NCBI GenBank assembly: GCA_002683825.1
Contig: NYUD01000071.1
Location: 62,001-126,000, forward strand
Length of the DNA: 64,000 nt
Origin: Planctomycetota bacterium
GTDB lineage: Bacteria; Planctomycetota; UBA1135; GCA-002686595
Direction: 5' to 3'
Numbering within the stretch: position 1 is the first letter of the stretch; every line of letters starts with the position of its first letter. The position numbers and the translations under genes are program-made. The notes below the pieces were generated by a model. It made no database searches, was not told where the DNA came from, and saw only the letters and a program-made list of their open reading frames with translations. Below are positions 37,176 through 45,135 of this stretch, in pieces.

Positions 37176-38077
37176 GCGCGCACGCCTCCGAGGTTCAGGG
37201 AACATCCGGCTGGGAGCGCCGGAGCGTTCAGGCAGGCGACTGGCGCATCACGGCGCTCTCCGATGGCTACATGCGTCTTGACGGCGGTTCGATGTGGGGC
37301 GTCGTTCCCAAGGCCATGTGGGAGCACATGACCCCGGCGGCGGACGACAACACGATCCGTCTGGCGCTACGGCCGTTCCTCGCTGAACGCGGGGATGTCA
37401 AGCTCGTCATCGAGGTCGGGTTGGGCGATCGCTGGGAGGACAAATGGCGCTCGATCTACCACATCGAACGCGAAGCGACGCTCGAGTCGACCCTGAGAGC
37501 TTGTGGCGTCGTCCCTGACGAGGTGACCCACGTCGTCGCGTCCCACTGTCACTTCGATCATATCGGCGCGATGGTGGTCGAGCGCGACGGCGAGCTGTGC
37601 CCGCTGTTTCCCAAGGCCGAGCACTTTGCTCCGGCGATCGAGATCCAGGTCGCCAAACACCCCGATCACGTGCGTCGCGCTTCTTACCGCTCAGACGATG
37701 TGGTGCCGATCGAAGCGGCTGGTTTGCTGCACGGCTTTGAGGGCGTGGCCGAAATCCTTCCCGGGATCAAGGTGTACGAGGCCGCTGGACACTCCGACGG
37801 TGTCAGCGTGATCACGATCAACGAGGGGGCGGACGGCGAAACGGCGATTTTCTGGGCCGACGTCGTACCCACGTCGCACCACATTCAGCCACCCTACATC
37901 ATGGCTTATGACATGGATGTCGCGCGCTCTTTCGAGAGTCGCTCGCTGTGGCTCGAGAAGGCGGCCGACGCGTCGTGGTTGGGGCTCTTCTACCACGATG
38001 AAAAACACCCCTTCGGGCGCATATCGCGCAGCGGCAAGCGTTACCTCTTCGAGCCGGTCGAAGGGCAAAGCGGATGA
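37172..38077 (+). CDS. Metallo-beta-lactamase-fold hydrolase
   Basis: 301 aa from GTG 37172, which overlaps the dehydrogenase stop (GTGA); no earlier start is needed. The zinc motif S-H-C-H-F-D-H-I-G (about residues 127-135) is the H-x-H-x-D-H signature. Later ligands are His in E-A-A-G-H-S-D-G, the Asp in F-W-A-D-V-V-P and His in the last quarter. The fold resembles lactonase-type and other small-molecule MBL hydrolases. In this operon it could act as an acyl-CoA thioesterase or hydrolyse an ester or lactone; this is inferred from place only. Cytosolic, no signal peptide. The next gene overlaps its stop. Confidence 0.85.
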   Translation: MSAHASEVQGTSGWERRSVQAGDWRITALSDGYMRLDGGSMWGVVPKAMWEHMTPAADDNTIRLALRPFLAERGDVKLVIEVGLGDRWEDKWRSIYHIEREATLESTLRACGVVPDEVTHVVASHCHFDHIGAMVVERDGELCPLFPKAEHFAPAIEIQVAKHPDHVRRASYRSDDVVPIEAAGLLHGFEGVAEILPGIKVYEAAGHSDGVSVITINEGADGETAIFWADVVPTSHHIQPPYIMAYDMDVARSFESRSLWLEKAADASWLGLFYHDEKHPFGRISRSGKRYLFEPVEGQSG

Positions 38078-38829
38078 AGGTCGTCTCGCTGTGTCCCAGC
38101 TTGACCGAACTCGTGTTCGATTTAGGGCGCGGCGACGATCTCGTCGGCATCACCAAGTTCTGCGTGCATCCCAGGGATCGCGTCGGAGCACTCGAGAAGG
38201 TGGGGGGCACGAAAAACCCCGACGTCGAGCGAATTCAGGCCCTGCAGCCCGACCTGGTGCTTATGAATCGAGAGGAAAACCGCATCGAAGACGCCGAGGC
38301 GCTGACGGAAATGGGCCTCACGTGTCACACCAGCATGCCCAGAACGCCGGAAGAAACGGCTGCGATGGTGCGATCGATCGGTGCGTCCCTCGAGCGTCTT
38401 GCGGAAGGGGAAGCGATCGCCCGCGATATCGAACAGCGCGCCGAGCGCGTGCGTGCGGAGGCTGTCGGAAAAGTGCAGGTGTCCTATGCCTACCTCATCT
38501 GGCGCAAACCCTTGATGAGCGTCAATCGCGACACCTTTTCGGATGCGCTGCTGGCCCTTGCGGGCGGTCGCAATGTCTTTGGAGCGCATGCGGATCGCTA
38601 CCCCGAAATCACCATCGCCGACCTCACAGGCGCCGACCCCGCGCTGGTGTTGCTCTGTACCGAACCCTTCCCGTTCCAGGAAGAACACATCGCGGAACTC
38701 GTCGCGGCTACGGGTTGGCCGTCGATACGATTCCGCATTGCGGACGGTGAGTACCTGTCGTGGCACGGTTCGCGCACCCCGGACGGCATCGACTACGCTG
38801 CCGACTTGATCGCTTCGTCGCGGACCTGA
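38074..38829 (+). CDS. BtuF-like corrinoid/metal-binding protein without signal peptide
   Basis: 251 aa starting at ATG 38074, overlapping the hydrolase stop (ATGA). It has the periplasmic-binding fold class III used by BtuF and siderophore receptors: V-V-S-L-C-P-S-L-T-E-L-V-F-D-L-G at the N-terminus, P-D-L-V-L in the first lobe, a long linking helix, and the second lobe with A-D-P-A-L-V-L-L-C-T-E-P. Unlike BtuF it begins directly with the first beta-strand and has no signal sequence, so it should be cytosolic. As last gene of a B12-dependent mutase operon it is a candidate intracellular corrinoid handler. Binding is not proved by sequence. Confidence 0.8.
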   Translation: MKVVSLCPSLTELVFDLGRGDDLVGITKFCVHPRDRVGALEKVGGTKNPDVERIQALQPDLVLMNREENRIEDAEALTEMGLTCHTSMPRTPEETAAMVRSIGASLERLAEGEAIARDIEQRAERVRAEAVGKVQVSYAYLIWRKPLMSVNRDTFSDALLALAGGRNVFGAHADRYPEITIADLTGADPALVLLCTEPFPFQEEHIAELVAATGWPSIRFRIADGEYLSWHGSRTPDGIDYAADLIASSRT

Positions 38830-38944
38830 TCGCTTTCAAGCTCGGCTGCTCAAGCGATTCCGAGGACACTCGACGGAGGCATAGCGGGATTCTATTCTGC
38901 ACCCGTGCACGCCACATGTTTTGTGACACCTGAGGGGGACCGCC

Positions 38945-40006
38945 ATGTTGCAACGCTTCTTTCAGACACTCTTCTTGCTGTTCGTCGTCGGCACACTCAT
39001 CGGTGCGCAGCGCATCAACTTTGAAGCGCTTCCCGGCGGGGGGGGGCGGCCGGCCGATGGCATGCCCATCGACAATCACTGGCGGTCGGCACCGTACTTC
39101 GTGGCGTTCGCCCTCGAAGGTACGGGTCCGTCAGCACCCCAGATCGCGTGGGCCGGTGGAGTGCTGACCGCCTTCGACGGTGTGGCCGGAGGACTCTGCG
39201 ACGTCACCAGCGTGGACATGCCGGTTACCGGCCAGGGTGCGGACTGCACCTTCCTGACCGATGACGGCGTCGCCGGTCCCCCCGGACGTCCCTACACCTA
39301 CCGCGTCACCTACAGCCAGCCCGTCATGGAAGCCAGCGGCATCCTGCTCGATGTCGATGGCGTGGAGAGCTATCACATCGAGGCGCTGGACGAAATGGGG
39401 TTGGCCATCCCCGGTGTCTTCATGGACGTCGACGCCATGTCGCCCGGATCGGGGAACGGACAGGCTACGCCGTGGGGCCTCGTGACCGGCGATCCCTCGC
39501 GTCCGATCCATGTGGTGCGCATCGAATACACCGGGCCCATGACCGGGCCGGACATGGGCGACGGCATCTCCTTCGACAACTACGCCCCTTCCACCAGTTG
39601 TCCCGCCAGGGTCAAGCACAACGGCGGTGGCCTGTCCGGCGCAAACAATCGCCTTGCGCGCATATCGGTCGGATGTCCGGAGGTCGGCAATCCCGGTGCG
39701 ATCAACATCTTCAACGCACCCGGCGGTGCGGCCTTCTGCCTGATCATTGCCAATGCGACCTCCATCCGCCCCTTCGGCTCCTGCGGGTCGGCCGACACCG
39801 TCATCGCAATCCCAGGGAACTACATGACGGAAGCCGTTTTGAACGGCCCTTTCGGGCTTGCGGGTGCCGGTTCCATTTCGATGCCCTACGGCCCGATGGA
39901 CCCGTCCTTTGGCCAGCAGTCCTTCTCCATCCAGGCGGCCTTCGTCGACCCGGGAGTAAGCTGTGGCTTCTCCCTGTCCGAGATAGTGAAGGTCAAGATC
40001 CCCTAG
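38945..40006 (+). CDS. Secreted protein of unknown function
   Basis: 353 aa starting at ATG 38945, with GAGGGGGAC as a good ribosome binding site. Signal peptide to about residue 21 (ending G-A-Q). The mature part is beta-rich and Gly/Pro/Asp-rich, with several paired Cys (C-D-V-T, C-T-F-L, then C-P-A-R, C-P-E-V, F-C-L-I, G-S-C-G and V-S-C-G-F) suitable for disulfides. Residues 95-200 read like a carbohydrate-binding jelly roll. It lies 115 nt after the operon and probably has its own promoter. Similar in style to the secreted protein at 8926 but I cannot align the C-termini with confidence. Confidence 0.7.
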   Translation: MLQRFFQTLFLLFVVGTLIGAQRINFEALPGGGGRPADGMPIDNHWRSAPYFVAFALEGTGPSAPQIAWAGGVLTAFDGVAGGLCDVTSVDMPVTGQGADCTFLTDDGVAGPPGRPYTYRVTYSQPVMEASGILLDVDGVESYHIEALDEMGLAIPGVFMDVDAMSPGSGNGQATPWGLVTGDPSRPIHVVRIEYTGPMTGPDMGDGISFDNYAPSTSCPARVKHNGGGLSGANNRLARISVGCPEVGNPGAINIFNAPGGAAFCLIIANATSIRPFGSCGSADTVIAIPGNYMTEAVLNGPFGLAGAGSISMPYGPMDPSFGQQSFSIQAAFVDPGVSCGFSLSEIVKVKIP

Positions 40007-40151
40007 GGTGGCTCGAGTCGATGCCTATCATTGCCGGGTGCTGCGCGGGATCGGGAACAGGTTGGACAACCCGAAGAAGACGGCAGGGAAGGTCCAGACA
40101 CTCCGCGAGAAAGCATGATACCGGGTGGGCTTCTTTTCTATGGTACGGGGG

Positions 40152-41462
40152 ATGAAGCTCGGCCTGTTTCTCCCCCTGCTCTTCGTTGCGCCCCTCCCCA
40201 CGTCTGCCCAGGAAGAGCTTGCACGCAAGCTCTCGCTGCCCGAACTCTCCCAGATGGATCTGCCACGCTGGCGCGCCTTCATCCGGCCGACGGAGAAGGA
40301 ACGCGGCTACGCGGGGGTTCGTTGGTTGCCCGATTTTGCCAGCGGGATACGCCGCTCCGAGGCGGAGCAAAAGCCGCTGCTCTTCTGGGCCATGAACGGC
40401 CATCCTCTGGGATGCACATGAGGCAACGGACTGGCGGATCGTCGATCCGTCTTCATGGACCCGCGGGTCATTGCCAAGGCCGAGAGCTTCGTCTGTGCCG
40501 CCGATGAGGTCTGGCGCCTGCAGCGGGGATCCGAGGCGGACTGTGTTTTCTTTCAAAAGGCCGTCAACCAGGGCGAGCGCATCACCGATCGCGGGACGCG
40601 ACAGGGCACCTGGATCATGACGCCGGGAGGGGGCGTCCTCGCCCGGGTCAATTCGCGCAACATCGACGACGTCCTGGCGACCCTCGAGCGCGGGCTTCAG
40701 GCCTGGAGGGAACTGCCGGCCGACCAGAAACGCGTCCCCGAGGGCGTCAAACTGGAACCGCAGCACCGCTGGGAGCACAGCTATCCCCAGGGCGGGTTGG
40801 TTCTCGAACGCATCGTGCGGGAACTGGATGAACACGCTCTGTCGGGGCGGCCCTCGGCCCGTTGGAACCGCGACATGTGTTGGTTCTCGAAGGAAGAGGT
40901 CCAGGCCATGTTGCCCTCCCCCTTGCGACCAGGAAGTTCCTTCGATCTCTCGGAGCTCGCGCGGCGCCTGGCTCGCTTTCACCTCGTCGACAACGCGCGG
41001 GGCCAAACCCTGCCCTTTGCAGAGTCCGAGCTCCAGAGGGTCAGGCTGCGGGCGGAAGCGATCGCCAAGGTGGGGGACACGATCGTTCTTGCCCTGGAAG
41101 GAGAGACCCTGGCCAGGGCGAAGGGGCCCTGGCTTCTGGGGCAGAATCTCTGGAAGCCCGAGGCTGAGCTTGCCCACGGCATCGAAACGAAGCTGATCGG
41201 TCGCGCCAACGTCGATGGGAAGAGCGGTGCCTTCACGGATTTCGAGTTGCTCGGTGTCGCCCGTCGCTGGGGGCGAACCCAGAACAACGGTCGCGGCAAG
41301 AATGACGAGCCCGGCCGCCTGGCCTTCCACCTGCTGATCGACCGCAGCGGTACGCGCCTGGCCCCGACCTTCATCGATTTGTACGACCGCCCCTGGGTGC
41401 GCCTTCCGGAAATTCCTGGCTGGATGGAATCGCCCGCGGAGATCGGCCTGGGGGACGACTGA
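40152..41462 (+). CDS. Secreted thioredoxin-like protein with in-frame UGA (candidate selenoprotein)
   Basis: 436 codons from ATG 40152, interrupted by a single in-frame TGA at 40419-40421 (codon 90). The first 89 residues give a signal peptide (about 1-20) and K-P-L-L-F-W-A, the beta strand that precedes a thioredoxin active site; the motif is Cys88-Thr89-UGA90-Gly91. The frame then runs 346 codons without stop, with thioredoxin-fold features (S-F-V-C-A-A-D-E-V-W, then Q-G-T-W-I-M-T-P-G-G with the cis-Pro) to about residue 190, and a C-terminal domain of unknown fold. An 8-bp hairpin starts 11 nt after the UGA. Selenocysteine at 90 is the best reading; a nonsense mutation would split it into two frames (40152-40421 and 40455-41462). 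No selenocysteine genes are in the window. Confidence 0.65.
40433..40451 (+). promoter_or_regulatory. Candidate bacterial SECIS hairpin
   Basis: An 8-bp stem (40433-40440 with 40444-40451, one G-U pair) closes a 3-nt GUC loop. It starts 11 nt after the UGA, and the loop begins 20 nt after it. The E. coli fdhF minimal element is likewise an upper stem-loop 11 nt from its UGA with G and U in the loop that SelB reads. The bulged U of fdhF is absent, and an 8-bp stem can arise by chance, so the evidence is supportive but not conclusive. Confidence 0.5.
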
Positions 41463-41475
41463 GCACTGACAACTC

Positions 41476-42393
41476 ATGTGGGCCCTGAGCAACCTCCTCG
41501 AAGATCGCGGCTTCCTCATTCTCGACGGGGGCCTCGCCAGCGAACTCGAACGACGCGGCCACGATCTCGCCCATGCCCTGTGGTCGGCACGCGTGCTTCT
41601 GGAAGACCCCGACGCCATTCTCGAGGTGCATCGAGACTACCTGGAGGCCGGAGCCGACTGCATCACAACCGCGGCCTATCAGGCGTCGTTGCCCGGATTG
41701 CGCGCGGCAGGGCTGAGCGACAGCGAAGCGCGCACCTGCTACATGGAAGCGTTGCGCCTGGCTCGACGCGTGCAAAGGGAATTCCCCGTTCCCTCCCGCT
41801 GGGTGGCGGCATCGATCGGGCCATTCGGCGCCTATCTCGCGGACGGCTCGGAGTATCGCGGCAACTACGAGGTTAGCGAAAGCCAACTGGATGAGTTTCA
41901 TCGCGAGCGCATCGAGCTTCTGTCCGAGGCGACCGCGCGCGGGGAAGGCCCGGACGTCTTGGCGATGGAGACACTGCCGTCGATCACCGAGGCCCGGGTT
42001 CTCCTGCGGATCTTGAAGGACTACCCGGCGCTATGTGCATGGATGAGCTTCAGTTGCCGCGGCGTAACGACCTGTGAAGGCCAGCCGATCGAGGAGTGCG
42101 CCGCCTTGCTCGAAGAATCCGACCAGGTTCTGGCGTTGGGTGTGAACTGTACGGCCCCACAGGACATTCCGGAGCTGCTCGCACGTTTGCTCGCGACCTC
42201 CAGCAAGCCGCTTGTGTGCTATCCCAACTCAGGTGAAGTCTACGATGCGAGCAAGCATGGCTGGGAAGGCACCAACGTCTTCGCCTGCGAGGACGAAGAC
42301 CCACGCGAATGGCTGCGCCGCGGAGCCAAACTGATCGGCGGATGTTGCCGCACGACACCGCAGGACATTGCGCGGTTGGCTCGCCTGCGGTGA
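41476..42393 (+). CDS. Homocysteine S-methyltransferase family protein
   Basis: 305 aa starting at ATG 41476. Starts with the TIM-barrel opening L-I-L-D-G-G-L-A-S-E-L-E-R-R-G and T-T-A-A-Y-Q-A; the zinc ligands are Cys in G-V-N-C-T-A-P and the two Cys in G-G-C-C-R-T-T-P near the C-terminus. It matches MmuM-type enzymes that transfer a methyl group from S-methylmethionine (or Se-methylselenocysteine in some members) to homocysteine, without B12. It lies 13 nt after the candidate selenoprotein and may be co-transcribed. Whether it has any selenium role is speculation. Confidence 0.9.
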   Translation: MWALSNLLEDRGFLILDGGLASELERRGHDLAHALWSARVLLEDPDAILEVHRDYLEAGADCITTAAYQASLPGLRAAGLSDSEARTCYMEALRLARRVQREFPVPSRWVAASIGPFGAYLADGSEYRGNYEVSESQLDEFHRERIELLSEATARGEGPDVLAMETLPSITEARVLLRILKDYPALCAWMSFSCRGVTTCEGQPIEECAALLEESDQVLALGVNCTAPQDIPELLARLLATSSKPLVCYPNSGEVYDASKHGWEGTNVFACEDEDPREWLRRGAKLIGGCCRTTPQDIARLARLR

Positions 42394-42533
42394 CCTTCAC
42401 CGGGTGCGGAGAAAGAGGGCTTCGACCATCCTGCATCGAAGACGGGCCCTCGAGACAGCTCGTGGGCGATCGCGAACGGGTCCTGACGATCCTCGAGAAC
42501 AAGACCACGGGCACGCACCGCCTCGCCCCTGCC

Positions 42534-45005
42534 CTATTCCTGAAGGAAAAGTCCCGGTGAGTCCTCGCGCGGGATGACAGGCAGCAAGAGATGACTCGGG
42601 TGCTCGGCGTCGTGGTAGATCGTGTTGTTCGCGGCCACCGCGGACTCCGCATCGACCTGGTCCTCCAGGGTGTTCAGGTTGCGTGAGTAGCCCGGCCAGG
42701 CCCAGGAGGAAACCTTGACAAGAAGGCGGTCCCCCTGCTCCAGACGCATACCGGTCGCCCACAGGTCGATCTCGACCCGGGCGATCTCACCCGGCGGGAC
42801 CGGCCGGTCGCTCTGCGGATCGGCGGCGTAGCGCAAGCGCTGGACTCCACCGCGGATGTAGTACATCTCGCCCTTCTTCGTCAAGCGCATGAGACTTGCG
42901 GCGTAGTCGGTGTCCTTCGCATCCGTCGAGGTCCACAGCACGAGCGTGACGGGTCCCAGGATACAACAGGCCTCCGACAGCGGGGCGGAAGTGAACTCCA
43001 GGTCGTCCTCGCGATCGGGCTGATGGGACTGATCCTGCGTCACCTGCGCGCCGGAGAGGTCGGTGTAATCGACATCGAGCTCGGGGAGATCCAGGGGGTC
43101 GTAGCGGTACGTGGTGGAGTCGTTCCCCGTGGCGGGTTCGAGGGCGAGTCTGCCATCGCCTTCGAGCTGGTTGCAATCACCCTGGCTCTGCAGATAGAGC
43201 TTGGTGAACCGCGTCTGAGGCAGGGGCCAGTCGGCCTCGGCGCTCCAGCTGTTTGCGCCCATGGTGAACACGTGCACCGGCGGCTCCCTGTCGATGCCGT
43301 TGTCGATGCCTTTGAGGTAGCGATCGAAGAAGCGCAGGATGCGCGCATCCAGATCGATCATGGCCTCGTCGCCATAGTCGACATGCCCGATCGAGCGCTC
43401 CGTGTTGAAGAAGTGCGTCCAGGGACCCATCACCAGGAACTGGCTCTCGCGCGCTTCCTTGGTCTTGGCCGAGCGGCGCATACCCTCGTAGTTCTGCACC
43501 GCGCCCGGTTGGTCACCGTCCCACCAGCCGGAGATGTGAAAGGCCGGAACCGTCATCTTGTCGAACGAGGCCTGATAGCAGGCATGCTCCCAGAACTCGC
43601 GGTCGTGTGGCGGGTGGGCGAGCCAGGTGTCGAGGAAGGTCTCTTCCTTGATCCCCAGGTTCTTGTCGAGATCCCCCAGCGGGAGCGTGGCGTACAGCTT
43701 GTCCCAGTCCGTGCCCTGGATCCAATCGGTGCCCTGCTTCATCGCATCCAGCACCTTGGCCCACCAGGCCGCGCCCATGAGGAACGCTCCCCCCTCATAG
43801 GGGAAGTTCTCGTGCGGATCGGGTGGCGAGACCTGGGGGACGATGCACTTGAGGTGGGGGTTTTCGCTCTTCGCTGCGAGCCACTGCACCAGACCGACGT
43901 AACTGGCGCCGATCATGCCGATCTTGCCGTCGCTCCAGCCTCGCTTTGCCATCCAGTCCAACGTGTCGGAGCCGTCGTCGGTCTCATGGATGAAGGGAAA
44001 CCAATTCCCCCCGCTGTCGAAGCGGCCGCGCACGTCCTGAGCGACGAAGACGTAGCCCCGTTGTGCGTACCATGAACCCTTCAGGACGCCTTCGGTGATC
44101 CGGTTGTACGGCGTGCGCGAGAGGATGGCCGGAAAGCGTCCCTCGACCGCGGGGCGGTAGATGTCGGCGATCAACTTGACGCCGTCGCGCATCGTGATGG
44201 CGACACCCTTTTCGATTTCGACCTCGTGCGCAACCTCGGAGAGCCCTTCTCGCCAGGGACCCGAATCGACGATCGAAGTCGGCTCGCCCCCGGGGCCGCG
44301 CAGTTTTTCGAAACCGACCGCTTCCACCACGATCTGTTGTGAGGGAATCTCGATGCGCACCGGCAGGCCGTTAGGACCGCACACCATCACGAAATCGACC
44401 CTTCCGGCGACCTTGAAGGTAAAGAAGCGCAGGGCGATGCGTTGGCCGTCGATGACCTGCTCCGAGCGTTCGCTCTCGATGAATTCGACCGGGAAACCCA
44501 CGCCGGCGGCGGCCGAGAGGGCCGTCACCTTCGTACCCGCTGGCAACTTGCCGGCGTCGTCGCGATACGCAAAGATCCGACCGAGATCGATCAGCGTGGC
44601 CCAGAGCAGATCTTCGTAGAAGAAGAAGTCCTCGCCATCGACCTCGGTGACCCTGGGTTCGCCGGCGCCGGCGGGCTCTACCATCAACTCTCCATCGCCA
44701 TAGGCTGCAATCAGCGAACGGTCCTTCCCCTGGTCATTCGTGGAGAACTCAAATTCGATCCAGCCCTCGTCCTCGTGTCTGAGGACAGCGTGATAGTTCC
44801 CCTTGCGTTGACCCAGAAAATCGAAACTGCCCTCCGCGGACCAGCCGTCAGCGTCAAAGGTGACCGTCTCGCGTCCCATCTCGCCCGAGCCGAGGCGGAC
44901 GACGTAGACGACTTCATCGGGCTCGAACGGATCGATCTGTGCGAATCCCGGTGCGGAGAGGGAGAGCGGCGCCAGAAGGGTGAAGAGAGACAGGGTTTGA
45001 ACCAT
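42534..45005 (-). CDS. Secreted CocE/NonD family hydrolase (Peptidase S15)
   Basis: 823 aa starting at ATG 45005. Signal peptide about residues 1-22. A beta-rich N-terminal domain (to about residue 255) is not part of the standard family. The alpha/beta-hydrolase domain follows with nucleophile Ser368 in G-A-S-Y-V-G, an Asp in W-W-D-G-D-Q and His in G-P-W-T-H-F-F. The C-terminal X-Pro dipeptidyl-peptidase jelly roll covers about residues 600-815. Members hydrolyse esters or amides such as cocaine, cephalosporins or X-Pro peptides. It is monocistronic, separated from the TPR gene by a 130-nt divergent region. Substrate unknown. Confidence 0.87.
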   Translation of the reverse strand: MVQTLSLFTLLAPLSLSAPGFAQIDPFEPDEVVYVVRLGSGEMGRETVTFDADGWSAEGSFDFLGQRKGNYHAVLRHEDEGWIEFEFSTNDQGKDRSLIAAYGDGELMVEPAGAGEPRVTEVDGEDFFFYEDLLWATLIDLGRIFAYRDDAGKLPAGTKVTALSAAAGVGFPVEFIESERSEQVIDGQRIALRFFTFKVAGRVDFVMVCGPNGLPVRIEIPSQQIVVEAVGFEKLRGPGGEPTSIVDSGPWREGLSEVAHEVEIEKGVAITMRDGVKLIADIYRPAVEGRFPAILSRTPYNRITEGVLKGSWYAQRGYVFVAQDVRGRFDSGGNWFPFIHETDDGSDTLDWMAKRGWSDGKIGMIGASYVGLVQWLAAKSENPHLKCIVPQVSPPDPHENFPYEGGAFLMGAAWWAKVLDAMKQGTDWIQGTDWDKLYATLPLGDLDKNLGIKEETFLDTWLAHPPHDREFWEHACYQASFDKMTVPAFHISGWWDGDQPGAVQNYEGMRRSAKTKEARESQFLVMGPWTHFFNTERSIGHVDYGDEAMIDLDARILRFFDRYLKGIDNGIDREPPVHVFTMGANSWSAEADWPLPQTRFTKLYLQSQGDCNQLEGDGRLALEPATGNDSTTYRYDPLDLPELDVDYTDLSGAQVTQDQSHQPDREDDLEFTSAPLSEACCILGPVTLVLWTSTDAKDTDYAASLMRLTKKGEMYYIRGGVQRLRYAADPQSDRPVPPGEIARVEIDLWATGMRLEQGDRLLVKVSSWAWPGYSRNLNTLEDQVDAESAVAANNTIYHDAEHPSHLLLPVIPREDSPGLFLQE

Positions 45006-45135
45006 GGGGGTAGCCGTCTGAGGGGGTTAGGGTCGCAATTCGTCCCGGTCAGCCCCGCATTCACCTGAGATGTTAGCGAACCTGAGGGGGGCACTGGACC
45101 GATTAGGTGTTCCGGGTACGCTGCGCGGCCATTCG

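Noticed and set aside
40419-40421. Two separate genes (89-aa and 335-aa) instead of one with an internal UGA
   Set aside because: Not fully excluded. The two parts are in the same frame, join in the middle of a thioredoxin-like fold, and the second part has no ribosome binding site of its own in view.
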